From NCBI GenBank assembly GCA_903904005.1, contig CAIVAR010000005.1:1-64000 (forward strand): DNA of 64,000 nt. The letters are read 5' to 3'. Below the pieces are notes generated by a model that searched no databases, was not told where the DNA came from, and was given only the letters and a program-made list of their open reading frames with translations. Positions 17,301-26,476 of this stretch are shown piece by piece. The stretch comes from an uncultured Anaeromyxobacter sp. (GTDB taxonomy: Bacteria > Myxococcota > Myxococcia > Myxococcales > Anaeromyxobacteraceae). The translations under genes were made by a program, and so were the position numbers. Each line of letters begins with the position of its first letter. The stretch's first letter is position 1.

Positions 17301-17575
17301 CGTACGTCGCGAACAGCGGGGATGCCAGCGTTTCGATGTACGGGATCTCCGCCGGGGGCGTGCTCTCCTCGCTCGGGACGGTCCCGGCGCAGGTGGCGCC
17401 GTACGCGGTCCAGGTCGACCCCTCGGGGAAGTACGTGTACGCGGTGGCCTACGAGGGGCAGGTCGTCTCCCAGTACGGGGTGAACGCGGACGGCACGCTC
17501 ACGCCGCTCGCGTCCCCCACCGTCGCCACGGGCGGCGGTCCCGCCTCCCTCGGCATCGTGGGAGGCTGGAGATGA
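14321..17575 (+). CDS. Lipoprotein with three He_PIG-type domains, one Ig domain and two 7-bladed propellers
   Basis: The protein has 1084 residues from ATG 14321, which gives a lipoprotein signal with lipobox LAAC after MVVAACLAMS. Three putative-Ig (He_PIG) repeats follow, each ending ISGTPTAV and a TVTASNSGG-type strand (residues ~50-330). One Ig-like domain (LSYQWYRDGSPI) comes next. Then I count 14 YVTN/lactonase-type repeats of the pattern YVANxGDGTVSQYxI, G-x-L-x-P. They fall as seven plus seven, separated by a linker before PVPRYAYVAN, so probably two complete seven-bladed propellers. No lactonase active site was identified. It is likely a surface adhesion or scaffolding protein. The stop overlaps a possible ATG of the next, paralogous gene. 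Confidence 0.85.
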   Translation: MTSKRTRRQTRMVVAACLAMSLAACGGTGGGSGDAGGELGATSSACMMKPCLAGYGNNAPTYTKGSLIQPNVPVNNGAKVKTWTITGQLPPGLAIDLAATGTISGTPTAVTPPTTVTVTGSNLAGSSSVSLTITVNDVPPSALVYSSNPSVYTKDVTITPNTPNVSGGAATAWSITPPLPAGLSLDAGSGVISGTPTAVTATNAYAVTASNSGGSTTAAIAITVNDGRPVVAYPVTQATYVLETAITPNVPTNSGGPATSWAVTPAFPAGLAIDPTTGVISGTPTAVSATAVYTVTASNSGGNGTALLSIAVNPPALTIVSQPTNPTPKLGERAAYTVAASGYGRLSYQWYRDGSPITGQVAPSYQTPVTTMADAGALFTVQVSDTFGQVVTSNAVSLTFSDVARFAFVANQGQYYGTVSTYALDPVNGRLRLAAMSAAVTGAKFVSVAAGAAGSALYAADFTGSIAQFSVGSGGVLGPMNPRAVSGGGSVNAVAVHPVTGVAYDTVMQGTVGQYAIAPTSGALSPLTPPKVAAGAFPHDITLLPSGTFAYVANLDGDSWGPGSVGQYAVAVNGALTPITAGTVSGPAAPRSLTSDPAGSYLYVTSGDNNIFQYTVDRTSGALIPMSPARVATGANPFSVVVHPSGSFAYAANKDGASVSQYRVGSAGGLTPLSPATVATGTSPWAVVVDPSGRFAYTVNNVDNTVSQYAVASGGTLSPLSPPTLQAPIVPAGGPDAYLATRPMTVVGGGPAIPVPRYAYVANLFDGTVSQYTFGGDGGMAPQAHQTVQAGTEPSSVAVDPAGRYVYVTNLEGNDVSQFTVGADGTLSPMATPRVAAGANPFTAVVDPSGRYVYVANSGDGTLSQYAIGADGSLTSLGTPATAGPQPYQVAVDPSGRYAYATSYQQPGTVWQYRIQGNGVLSPMSPASITVAAYPLGMAIDPSGQHLYVVNSGSGTVSQLAIASGSGLLSSLATAVATGKSPCAIAVHPSGSFAYVANSGDASVSMYGISAGGVLSSLGTVPAQVAPYAVQVDPSGKYVYAVAYEGQVVSQYGVNADGTLTPLASPTVATGGGPASLGIVGGWR

Positions 17576-17598
17576 ACCCGGTGGTCCTGGAGGGAGCC

Positions 17599-20046
17599 AT
17601 GCGCTCGAGCCGACCCCGTCTCCCGTCCCTTCTCGCGGCGATCCTGATCCTCGGCGGCTGCGCCGGCAGTTCGGTCCCGGCCCCACCCGAGATCAAGGTC
17701 CACCCGGCGAACCGCACCGCCCGGACCGGAAGTCCGGCCACCTTCTCGGTCCAGGCGAGGAGCGCCTCCTCACTCACCTACCAGTGGTCGAGGAACGGCT
17801 CGGTCATCCCGGGTGCGACGGACGCCACCTACACCACCTCTCCGGTCGTCTCGGCGGACCACCGCAGCACCTTCCACGTCGTGGTGACCGACGCGAAGCA
17901 GCAGTCGGTCGAGAGCGCCAAGGCGCTGCTGGCCGTCGACTCCGCGACTCCCGGTTACGCCTTCGTGGCCGACAAGTTCGACAACACCGTGTCGACCTAC
18001 GTCGTGGATCTGGCGACCGGCCGGCTGCGCTTCCTCCGGACGACGAGCACCGGTCAGGTCCCGGTCGCCGTCGCCGTGGCCCACGTGGACCAGTTCCTCT
18101 ACGTGGCGAACAGCGCCGATGCGACCGTCTCCCAGTTCCGGATCTCCCAGGACGGGACCCTCACGCCCCTCGCCACCCCCGCGGTGGCGGCCGGCGCGTT
18201 CCCCTCCGCGATGGTCGTGGACCCGACGTCCAGCTTCCTCTACGTGACGAACGCCGGGGACGGGAGCGGCAACGGCGCGATCCGCCCGTTCGCCATCGGC
18301 AACGACGGGTCCCTCACGCCGCTCTCCGGAGTGGACGTTACGACCGGGCCGTCCCCCCAGGTCGTCGTCGTGCACCCCACGGGCAAGTACCTCTACGTGG
18401 GGTGCGCCGCGGCAGGCAACCAGCAGATCTTCCAGTACGACGTCGGGCAGCCCGGGAGCAGCGTGCCGGGCGCGCCGACGCCGATGACCCCGCCGGTGTC
18501 CACGACCATGTCGGGGCTCGTGCAGCTCACCCTCACCGTGGATCCGAGCGGCGAGTTCCTCCTCGTCGCCGGGGCGTCCGGCCCTTCCTCCTCCGGCCTC
18601 TGGTCTCTCTCGATCAATTCCACGAACGGGACCGTGGGGTCGGTCGTCAGCGCGACGAGTCCCCAGTACGGCCCCTCGTCGATCGCCTTCGCCAGCCGGA
18701 ACGGAGGCAACCTCGTGTACGTCGCGAACAAGGGATCCGGGACCGTCTCCCAGTTCACCCTCGCCTCGAACGGCATCCTCGGATACCTGCAGGGCGCCAT
18801 CGGCACCGGCGCGACCCCGTCTTCCCTCGTCGTCGACCCCTCGGGCAGCTTCGCCTTCGTGACCGACACGGGAGATGGCACCGTCTCCCAGTACGCGATC
18901 GGCAGCAACGGCACGTTCACGGCGCTGTTGCCCGGCGTCGCGCCCGCCCGCAAGGGACCCGTCGCGGTGGCCGTCACCGGCAGCGGACCGGTCACGGCGA
19001 CGCCGCGCTACGCCTGGGTCGGGAACGCGAAGTCGAGCGACCTTTCGCCCTTCACCGTCTCCTCGACGGGCGCGCTCGAGCGGAACGGCGAGGTCTTCCC
19101 GGTGGCGGCCGAGGCGAAGGCCATCGCCGTGGACCCGTCCGGGACCCACGTCTACGTCGCGCTGGGTGGCCTGGGAACGTCCGTGCTCGTCACGTCGCAG
19201 TCGGGCGGCGTCCTCCGGTCGCCCGGGACGATGGTGCCGGTGGGACAGGCGCCGTGGGGGCTGTCCCTGGACCCGGCGGGCCGCTACGCCTACGTGGTGA
19301 ACAACGGCGACGGCACGGTCTCCCAGTTCTCGGTGGGTCTCGACGGCAGCCTGACCCCACTCGACCCTGCGACGGTCAGGGTCGGCACCAATCCCCAGGC
19401 CATCGCCATCGACCCGTCGGGCCGGCAGCTCTACGTGGCCAACCGGGGCACGGCACCCGCGTACGCGGACAGCGGCATCTCCCAGTTCGCCATCGCGTCG
19501 AGCACGAGCGCCGCGCCCGGGACCCTCACCGCGCTTTCGCCGGCCTCGGTGGTCTCCGGCAAGGCCCCCGTCTCCCTGGCCATCGACCCGACTTCCACCA
19601 GCCTCTACTCCGCCAACCAGGTGGACGGGACGGTCCAGCGCTTTGCGATCAACTCCGCTGGCACATTGACGGCCGGGGCCTCCGCCACCGCCGGCCAGCA
19701 ACCGGCATGGGTGGCGATCCATCCGTCGGGGTCGTTCGTCTACGTGGTGAACGGGAAGCCCGACGCCGGCCACCTCGGCAACGACGTCTCCCTCTACACC
19801 GTCGCGAGTGGCGGTGCGCTCGTCCCGGAGTGGCCCGCGACGATCGCGACCGGCCTCGACCCCGCGTACATCACCTTCGACCCCGCTGGCGCCTTCGCCT
19901 ACGTGGTGAGCCAGGGCTGGAACGAGGTCTACTCGTACGCGGTGAGCGCCACCTCGGGCCGCCTCGTCCCCATGAACCCCGCGTGGGTCTCCACCGGTAC
20001 TGGCCCCGCGTGCATCGCCCTCTCGAGCACCTGGGCGAGTCCGTAG
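17599..20046 (+). CDS. Lipoprotein with Ig domain and two 7-bladed propellers (paralogue)
   Basis: The protein has 815 residues. I chose ATG 17599 because GGAGG at 17589-17593 is well placed and the result is a clean lipoprotein signal, MRSSRPRLPSLLAAILILGGC. An ATG at 17572 overlapping the previous stop also has a ribosome site, so the start may be nine residues earlier. After the signal comes one Ig-like domain (LTYQWSRNGSVIPGATDATY). I then count 14 YVTN-type repeats, again split seven plus seven by a linker before TPRYAWVGN. It lacks the He_PIG domains of its upstream neighbour, so this looks like a tandem duplication followed by domain loss or gain. It is transcribed with that neighbour. 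The function is probably cell-surface. Confidence 0.84.
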   Translation: MRSSRPRLPSLLAAILILGGCAGSSVPAPPEIKVHPANRTARTGSPATFSVQARSASSLTYQWSRNGSVIPGATDATYTTSPVVSADHRSTFHVVVTDAKQQSVESAKALLAVDSATPGYAFVADKFDNTVSTYVVDLATGRLRFLRTTSTGQVPVAVAVAHVDQFLYVANSADATVSQFRISQDGTLTPLATPAVAAGAFPSAMVVDPTSSFLYVTNAGDGSGNGAIRPFAIGNDGSLTPLSGVDVTTGPSPQVVVVHPTGKYLYVGCAAAGNQQIFQYDVGQPGSSVPGAPTPMTPPVSTTMSGLVQLTLTVDPSGEFLLVAGASGPSSSGLWSLSINSTNGTVGSVVSATSPQYGPSSIAFASRNGGNLVYVANKGSGTVSQFTLASNGILGYLQGAIGTGATPSSLVVDPSGSFAFVTDTGDGTVSQYAIGSNGTFTALLPGVAPARKGPVAVAVTGSGPVTATPRYAWVGNAKSSDLSPFTVSSTGALERNGEVFPVAAEAKAIAVDPSGTHVYVALGGLGTSVLVTSQSGGVLRSPGTMVPVGQAPWGLSLDPAGRYAYVVNNGDGTVSQFSVGLDGSLTPLDPATVRVGTNPQAIAIDPSGRQLYVANRGTAPAYADSGISQFAIASSTSAAPGTLTALSPASVVSGKAPVSLAIDPTSTSLYSANQVDGTVQRFAINSAGTLTAGASATAGQQPAWVAIHPSGSFVYVVNGKPDAGHLGNDVSLYTVASGGALVPEWPATIATGLDPAYITFDPAGAFAYVVSQGWNEVYSYAVSATSGRLVPMNPAWVSTGTGPACIALSSTWASP

Positions 20047-20072
20047 GGGCGGGGGCCCCGCGGAGGCTCCCG

Positions 20073-21983
20073 TCACCGCGGCGCGACGTACCTATAGACC
20101 GCGTCCTTCACGGGCTCGGGCGGATTCGTGGCCAGGAGCGCCCGCAACGCCTCGTCGTTGTGCGGATAGCGAACGAGCGTCTTCCCGAGGAGGTTCACCA
20201 GGCCGACCGTGTCGGACGGCGTGGGCGCCACGAGGACGGCCTCGCGGGCCCACGACGCCGTGGCAGGGTTCACGGGCGTCTGAGCCAGCGCCCGCAGCGC
20301 CGACTCGCGCACCGGCAGCGCCCTGTCCTGGCCGTACGCCTGGATGAGCTGCTCCTGAGCGGCCGGGGAGTCCATGCGGCGCATCGACTCGCAGGCCGCG
20401 GTCCGGACCTGCTCCTCGGGGGAGTCGAGGTAGGGCTTCACGGTGTCGAGGAGGGCGTCGTTCCCGGAGTTGCCGATGGCCGTGAGGGTCAGCGCCGTCT
20501 CCGCTCGGTTTCCCCGGGCCCGCTCCAGGTTGCCGGAGAGGGCGCGCGCGGCGGCGGCGCGGGTATCCTCGTCCAGCTTCTCCCGGTGCCCGAGGCTGCC
20601 GACGGCGAGCAGGCTCATGTTCTCCACCGATCCGAGGGGGTCTCCCTTCGACACCGCGGAGGGGTCCCGGTGGAGATCCATCATCCCCTCCACGAGGAAG
20701 GGCTGGGGGTTCTCGAAGCCCGACGCGTACATGATGGCTCGGACGTGGGAGCCGTGGTGGTACCCCGGGTCGGAGGCCGCGGCCATCACCGCCCGCTGCG
20801 CGGCCGGCGTCCCCGCCTCGATGACGAGCCTCCAGAGGACGAGCTGCGTCGTCTCGTCGAGCCTCGCCATCCGCAGGTCGCGATCGATGGCGCGGAGGAG
20901 CTCCGTCGGAGCCCGCTCGTTCTTCCTCAGGTAGTTGACGAGGAAGCGCTCGGCCGCGGCCTTGTCCTTTCCCCGGGTCCGGAGGTAGCGCTCCAGGGCG
21001 CCCTCCGTATCGAGCCCCTCGGCGAGCCGGTCCAGCTCGGGATCGGTGCGCCCGAAGGCCGTCTCGATGTACGCTTGCGACCGCTGGAGCGCCGCGAACT
21101 CCGCGAAGCTGGCCGGGAACTTCCCCGCATCCTTCTCCACGGTCCGGGCCGAGAAGCTCTTCCTTCCGACCGCCCAGCGCTTTCCGTCGGACAGGAAGGC
21201 CACCTCGTCGACGGTGCGCGTCTCGGCGATCCAGCCAGCCATCGAGGTATGCACCTGGCCCGACGACGATGCGACGTCGATGGCCATGCTCGCCAGGAAG
21301 GGAACGTCGGGGCCGGGCCTCTCCCGGAGCGCCCGGTTGCGGACGCTCCGGCTCGCCACCAGGGCCGACGCGGCCGGGTCCCAGGAGATTCGCGCGTAGG
21401 CCACCTCCGCCACGCCGTCCTGGAGCTCCTCCCGGGACGTCCACGCGTCCTGGAGAACCTCGGGGATCGTTGCCTGCAGGCCAGCGGCGAGGCGGCCGAG
21501 GAAGGACCGGGCCTCCATCGGCAGCAGCGGGGTGAAGGTGAGGCGGTCCACCATGCCCCTGGGAGCGAGGTGGAAGGAGAAGGGATTTCCGAGCGCCCAG
21601 GCCCACGACGGCGTTCGCCCGGCCACGAGGATCTGCGAGGGCTCGAGCCAGGCCGCGACGTTCCACCCCGCCTCGCCGTCCCGGTAGAGGCGCACACGGA
21701 GATCGCCGGAGAAGGCACTCTGCAGGGCCGCCACCTGCGCGGGGCCCGGCACGGGCGGCTGGCGCGGGTCGAGCGGGATGGCGGCCACGTCGATGCGAAC
21801 GTCCGAGACGCTCTCGACGGCGAAGACGCGCCTCGTGCCGTCGGGCATCGCGTAGCGCAGGGCGACGGCTCCGCCATTCCCTCCCGCCACGGCACCGGGC
21901 CCGCGCAGGGACCGGTAGGCCACGAACCCGAACCCCACCAGGAGGGCGACGGCCGCCAGGGCGGTCGCCGCCCGACGCCCCAT
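20073..21983 (-). CDS. Membrane-anchored HEAT-repeat protein
   Basis: The protein has 636 residues. An N-terminal signal anchor (AATALAAVALLVGFGFVAY) puts the rest outside the cytoplasmic membrane. Residues ~35-290 are beta-rich (ALRYAMPDGTRRVFAVESVSDVRID begins a strand series). Residues ~310-636 are helical HEAT/ARM-like repeats, for example ALTLTAIGNSGNDALLDTVKPYL, EEQVRTAACESMRRM and LPVRESALRALAQTPV. A beta-barrel followed by a long helical superhelix recalls the large lipid transfer protein N-terminal module, but this is a structural guess. It starts 2 bases after the stop of the upstream lipoprotein gene, so the two are one operon and probably partners. Confidence 0.75.
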   Translation of the reverse strand: MGRRAATALAAVALLVGFGFVAYRSLRGPGAVAGGNGGAVALRYAMPDGTRRVFAVESVSDVRIDVAAIPLDPRQPPVPGPAQVAALQSAFSGDLRVRLYRDGEAGWNVAAWLEPSQILVAGRTPSWAWALGNPFSFHLAPRGMVDRLTFTPLLPMEARSFLGRLAAGLQATIPEVLQDAWTSREELQDGVAEVAYARISWDPAASALVASRSVRNRALRERPGPDVPFLASMAIDVASSSGQVHTSMAGWIAETRTVDEVAFLSDGKRWAVGRKSFSARTVEKDAGKFPASFAEFAALQRSQAYIETAFGRTDPELDRLAEGLDTEGALERYLRTRGKDKAAAERFLVNYLRKNERAPTELLRAIDRDLRMARLDETTQLVLWRLVIEAGTPAAQRAVMAAASDPGYHHGSHVRAIMYASGFENPQPFLVEGMMDLHRDPSAVSKGDPLGSVENMSLLAVGSLGHREKLDEDTRAAAARALSGNLERARGNRAETALTLTAIGNSGNDALLDTVKPYLDSPEEQVRTAACESMRRMDSPAAQEQLIQAYGQDRALPVRESALRALAQTPVNPATASWAREAVLVAPTPSDTVGLVNLLGKTLVRYPHNDEALRALLATNPPEPVKDAVYRYVAPR

Positions 21984-21985
21984 TC

Positions 21986-24900
21986 TCACGGGTTCCAACT
22001 GTGCGTCCGGTAGCTCAGGGAGAGGAGGTAGGCGGCATCGGCCGGGCTGGCGTAGCACCCGCCCGCACCGCTGCCGTACAGGTGCACGAGGAGGTTGTTG
22101 TACTGCTGGCTGAAGAGCCCGAGCAGTTGGGACGGGTCCGCGCTGTACGTGTAGGTGACGAACTGCGGGCTCGCCAGCGAGGTGGTCGAGGAGGAGCCGG
22201 GCCCGGCGTTTCCGGTGCTGCAGCTGCCGTTGAGGCAGATGTCGAAGAGGTCCCGCCCCTGGTTGAAGCCCGGCACGGGCGCCAGCGCGGCCAGGACGTC
22301 GATCACGCCGCCGTTCGCGCTCGCAAACGTCCCCGCAGGGTCGCCCTGGGGGGGGGCGATGAGGAACGACCGGCAGGCGTTGTACGGGACCCCGCCCCCG
22401 CCCGTGGCGTTCCCGAGCTGGGGGCCGGTGGCCGATGGGTAGGCGGTGACGTAAGGGACGTCGATGGCGTTCCCGTCCGCGTCGAGGTGCACCACCGCGT
22501 AGGAGGAGGCGGCGTGGGGCGTCCAGAGGGCCGTGAAGCTGGCGGTGGCGGCGTCGGTATCGAGCGGGATGCTCCGGAAGCGGATCCGGTTTACCCCCGC
22601 CGGCAGGGAGTTCCCCGTCGTCCCCGTGACCGTGCTCTGGACGAAGCCGTAGACCTGGGCGGCGTCCGGGAACGGCCAGTAGCCCTGCTGGTAGTCGAGG
22701 TACTGCTGGCCGTCCACCCAGAGATCGATCTGGCGGGTGTTCGTGCCGATGGACCCGGTGGTGGCCTGGTAGAAGTAAGGCGTTCCGTCGGCGAGCGCGT
22801 AGGTGCCGTCCCATACGAAGGAGACCGCTCCCGGCGTCCCCTTCACGAGGCGCAGCGAGTTCCAGCAGTCGAACTGGCCGTTCACGGCGGGATCGTCGGC
22901 GCAGCCACCAGCGCCCGGGGTCGGGGTGCTGGCCCAGTTGAAGCCGACGGTCCGTGAATCCGGACTGGCCTCGACGTACTTGAGGACCATCGTCGGCTCC
23001 GCCACGCCGTCGGGGGCCGGCCCGGTGGGTCCGGTCGGGCCGGTTGCGCCCGTGGTCGCGGCCATGAGTTCCGCCGGGGTCGCGTAGAAGGAGACGAGCG
23101 ACTGGTTCGTCGCAACCGGCGACCAGCGAATCCGGTGCTCGGAGAAGTTCGTCACCGGTGCCGCCCCGGTCTCGTCGTCGAAGTAGGCCTCGATGAAGTG
23201 GAGGCCGGCGGACACGTTCTGCACGAAGTGCAGCTCGCGGGTGAAGCAGTAGGTCGGGCCGCCGGCCGTGACGGCTGCGCAGTCGGTGGGCGGCGTGGTC
23301 ACGGTCCGCGAGGCCACCAGGCTGCCGTCGATCCAGACCTTGTAGCTCTCGCTGGCGGTGGCGCCCACGAAGAAGTCGTGGTTGCCGGCAGTGACGAAGG
23401 TGAAGACCCCCACCACCGACTCGCCCGCGGGCACCCGCCCCGCCTGCTGGCAGAGGTTCTCGGTGAAGAGCGAGCCGGCGCCGAGCGTCCCCGCCGAGGC
23501 CGAGGACGGACCGGGCAGGAGGTTCACGAGCTGGGCCCCCTGCGTGCAGGTCGTCTGCACGAGCCATTTGCCGACGGGACCGGCAACGAGGTTGAGCCGC
23601 GCGTCGTTCGCGGGGGACGCGAAGGGCGTGGAGCAGGTCTTCCCCGGGTAGTCCCCGGGGTACCTGGAGTGGTAGCTGGCCTGCAGCGTCAGCGGTCCCG
23701 TCACGCCGGCGGTCTGGGACACGGTGACGATGGCCGCGCCCCGCACCGGTACCGCCGGGGAGGGCGGGTCGGCCTGCAGCGTGACGGGGATGGAGGTCGA
23801 GAAGCTACCGTCACTGATGGTGATGGAGACGTCGTCGACGACGGCCCCGCACGCCGCGTCGGTGTACGGGATGTTGCCGACGATTCCCACCGCCAGGCCG
23901 TTGCCGTCGAGCCCGAAGGGGACCGACGTGGCGTACTGGAGCCAGAGGCCGGCCTGGGGCGCGTTCACCGGGGGCTGGGTCTTGACCGCGGCGTCGTAGG
24001 GGTAGTCGAAGTCCACGGTCCCGCTGCACTGGTACAGGGCCGGCGGGGTCGAGGACGCGAAGGGGGCGTTGAAGAACCACGACTGGACGTTGCAGGCCGG
24101 CGTGCCGGGCGCCACGGTGATCGGACCCGAGGTGGGGGTGCTGGTCCCGAAGCCCGAGGTGCCGGACATCCCCACCAGGCCGGACTGCCCGTTCTGGGTC
24201 CACCAGACCTTCGTGGGCCACGTCGGGCTCGCCTGCCCGCAGGTGGAGACCGCCGCCTGGAGCGCGTAGGTGCCCTTCTGCGGGATGTTGACCTGCCGGG
24301 AGCCCGTGGTGGGGCCGCAGGCCGGGCCGGCGGTGAAGACCAGCTTCCCGGCGCTCGTGTTCAGCTGGATGGAGTCCACGTTCTGCATCCAGAACGTGTA
24401 GTCACCCTGCTCCAGCGAGATGTCGCCGATCCACTGGGTCCCCCCGCTCGGAGGAGGTGTGGCCTGGTAGATGGTCCCGCTCTCCGTGTCGCCCCCGTTC
24501 GCCGACACGAAGAACGTGCCGACCGGGCCGCGGAACATGGTGAGCGGGCTGATGAGGTCGAAGGACTGGGTCGCGCCCTTCCAGGCCACGATGGTGCTCT
24601 TGTGCTCGGCCCCCAGGATCTTGAGGAAGGCGTAGAAGTCGCCGGCGCCCTCGGAGAGGACGAGGGGGAGATCGATGCCGATCTCGACCCCGGCGTTGGT
24701 CTGGAGCTGGCCGTCCTTGGAGGTGCGTGCGGAGAAGGTCCGCACCGACGGCTCGAAGCGCGGGCTGATTTTGATGAGGTTCAGGTCGACACCCACGCCC
24801 ACCGAGGCGATGAGCATGTCGATCGAGGCCTCGCCGTATGCCGAGAGGCTCGCGTAGGGGCCGGCCGACAGCCCCAGGGAAGCGTTGAAATCCAGCTTGT

Positions 24901-26476
24901 CGAACTGGGCGGTCACGCTTCCCGAGAGCCCCATCTCCCCCTCGGCGCCCATCTCGTAATGCACCGGGATGTCGACGATGTCGACCTCGGACTCGAGGAG
25001 CTTCCACTTCTCGGAGACCTTGAGGAAGTCGAGGTCGGCTCCCGACTGGATGGAGACGCCGCTCGTGTGGTCGAACATCACGCGGTTCAGGATCACGAGC
25101 TTGCTGTTCCACTCCGCGAACTGCATCGCGCCGCTCGAGTCCAGCGTGGGCGGCATCTGGTAGCCGATGTCGATGAGCGCGTCGAGCGGGATGATGTTCT
25201 CCAGGCCGTAGAGCATGTAGACCGCGATGATGGTCTCCATGTGGAAGCGGACGGACGTGGGGACCCCGGTCGGATCGTAAGGCTGTCCCAGGGCGTAGTA
25301 GAGGTAGGCGGGGTCGAGGTCGCTGCCGCCGAACTGGAAGTCGAGGGCAAGGATGTCCTCGGTGGGGCTGCCCACGATTCCGTACGCGGGAGGATGCGGG
25401 CCGAAGCAGAAGACCGTGTAGTACGGCGGGGTGGAGTACGGCTGCCCAGACGCCGGCGTCGCGGGGGTGCACGTCGACGAGCTCGCCAGGTACATGACCG
25501 GGAGGGTGGCGACGTTGTTCGACTTCTTGATCTCCTGGACCTTCGCGTCGGGGTCGATCCGCACGTGCAGCCGGGTGGCCGTGTCTGCCGTGAGGAGCCG
25601 AAGCGCCGCCTTGGCGTCGTCGCGGAGGTGGAGGCGGTACGTCGTGCCCCGCACACCGGAGGCCGGCAGGGTTATGCCCGCGGAGTTCGCCGCGATGACG
25701 TGCCGCGCGGACAGGGTGTGCCCTCCGCTCGCCGCCTCCACCTGGACGTCGAGGGGATAGCGCGTCCCGTTCACCTCGAGCTCGAACCCGATCTCGAGTG
25801 GCTCGGTCAGCTCCAGCCCGCTGTTCACGATCTCCGAAGCGACCACGAGATCGGCTCCCGCCACCCGGCGCTTGGCGATGATGTTCTCCGGAAGGCGGAA
25901 GCTGTTCTGTGCGAGCGCCGTGGAGGAATGGACAAGGTCGGGCGCGAACTTCCGGACCACGTTCACCGTGCCGTCCGCGAACTTGCAGTCGGCCTGGCCG
26001 GGCTGGACGGCTGTGGCGATGCGATAGGCGCCGGGCTCCACGCTGGGGAGGATGAACCTCCGCGTGAGGGTGGCGCGCCGGTTCTGCGTTCCGGACGCGT
26101 ACTCGACGATCGTGGAGACCATGCGCTGGTGGACGTGCCGTACCGGCGGTGCGTCCTTCGGCGCCTGGGCGATCGCGTCGAGGGTTGCATGGCTCAAGGT
26201 CAGATGGGTGAGGCCGTCGCACGTGGCCGGCAGGCTCGCGTTCTTCATGAAGATGCCCACCGGCACGTTCTGCGCCGCGGACCCGGACTCGACCGTGGAT
26301 ATCACCTTCACCGCGGCCCCCGGATAGAAGGCCTGCGAGGGGACCGAGGTGGACGCCACCGTCGGCACAACAGGCCACTCGGGCGAACTCCGACCGCAGG
26401 CAGCGAGCGCCAGGCCGAAGGTCAGTGCGAGGGCTGCGGGGACCGGGGAAAATGAGGTCGGGGGCCTGGCCTGCAT
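21986..26476 (-). CDS. Giant lipoprotein with CARDB-like and PA14-type domains
   Basis: The protein has 1496 residues from ATG 26476, which is preceded by a GAGGGAG site and gives a lipoprotein signal ending LALAAC. Residues ~40-350 contain beta-sandwich domains, one CARDB-like (ADLVVASEIVNSGLELTEPLEI, later KVQEIKKSNNVATLPV). A large beta region follows. Near ~1060-1220 there is a PA14-like domain (AGNHDFFVGATASESYKVWIDGS, AGLHFIEAYFDDETGAAPV). A short collagen-like GPTGPTGP linker and a second PA14-like domain (RQIDLWVDGQQYLDY) come after it. PA14 domains usually bind carbohydrate or form assemblies. It is co-transcribed with the HEAT protein downstream. It is probably outer-membrane or surface-exposed; the role is unknown. 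Confidence 0.78.
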   Translation of the reverse strand: MQARPPTSFSPVPAALALTFGLALAACGRSSPEWPVVPTVASTSVPSQAFYPGAAVKVISTVESGSAAQNVPVGIFMKNASLPATCDGLTHLTLSHATLDAIAQAPKDAPPVRHVHQRMVSTIVEYASGTQNRRATLTRRFILPSVEPGAYRIATAVQPGQADCKFADGTVNVVRKFAPDLVHSSTALAQNSFRLPENIIAKRRVAGADLVVASEIVNSGLELTEPLEIGFELEVNGTRYPLDVQVEAASGGHTLSARHVIAANSAGITLPASGVRGTTYRLHLRDDAKAALRLLTADTATRLHVRIDPDAKVQEIKKSNNVATLPVMYLASSSTCTPATPASGQPYSTPPYYTVFCFGPHPPAYGIVGSPTEDILALDFQFGGSDLDPAYLYYALGQPYDPTGVPTSVRFHMETIIAVYMLYGLENIIPLDALIDIGYQMPPTLDSSGAMQFAEWNSKLVILNRVMFDHTSGVSIQSGADLDFLKVSEKWKLLESEVDIVDIPVHYEMGAEGEMGLSGSVTAQFDKLDFNASLGLSAGPYASLSAYGEASIDMLIASVGVGVDLNLIKISPRFEPSVRTFSARTSKDGQLQTNAGVEIGIDLPLVLSEGAGDFYAFLKILGAEHKSTIVAWKGATQSFDLISPLTMFRGPVGTFFVSANGGDTESGTIYQATPPPSGGTQWIGDISLEQGDYTFWMQNVDSIQLNTSAGKLVFTAGPACGPTTGSRQVNIPQKGTYALQAAVSTCGQASPTWPTKVWWTQNGQSGLVGMSGTSGFGTSTPTSGPITVAPGTPACNVQSWFFNAPFASSTPPALYQCSGTVDFDYPYDAAVKTQPPVNAPQAGLWLQYATSVPFGLDGNGLAVGIVGNIPYTDAACGAVVDDVSITISDGSFSTSIPVTLQADPPSPAVPVRGAAIVTVSQTAGVTGPLTLQASYHSRYPGDYPGKTCSTPFASPANDARLNLVAGPVGKWLVQTTCTQGAQLVNLLPGPSSASAGTLGAGSLFTENLCQQAGRVPAGESVVGVFTFVTAGNHDFFVGATASESYKVWIDGSLVASRTVTTPPTDCAAVTAGGPTYCFTRELHFVQNVSAGLHFIEAYFDDETGAAPVTNFSEHRIRWSPVATNQSLVSFYATPAELMAATTGATGPTGPTGPAPDGVAEPTMVLKYVEASPDSRTVGFNWASTPTPGAGGCADDPAVNGQFDCWNSLRLVKGTPGAVSFVWDGTYALADGTPYFYQATTGSIGTNTRQIDLWVDGQQYLDYQQGYWPFPDAAQVYGFVQSTVTGTTGNSLPAGVNRIRFRSIPLDTDAATASFTALWTPHAASSYAVVHLDADGNAIDVPYVTAYPSATGPQLGNATGGGGVPYNACRSFLIAPPQGDPAGTFASANGGVIDVLAALAPVPGFNQGRDLFDICLNGSCSTGNAGPGSSSTTSLASPQFVTYTYSADPSQLLGLFSQQYNNLLVHLYGSGAGGCYASPADAAYLLSLSYRTHSWNP

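Noticed and set aside
15530-20046. Repeated DNA motifs suggestive of a CRISPR or tandem repeat array
   Set aside because: The repeats are in frame, of variable spacing and diverged in sequence; they encode beta-propeller blades. No CRISPR array was seen anywhere in the window.
20047-20072. GC-rich palindrome between the convergent propeller and HEAT genes as a terminator
   Set aside because: Only a few base pairs can form around a usable loop and there is no T-tract on either strand.
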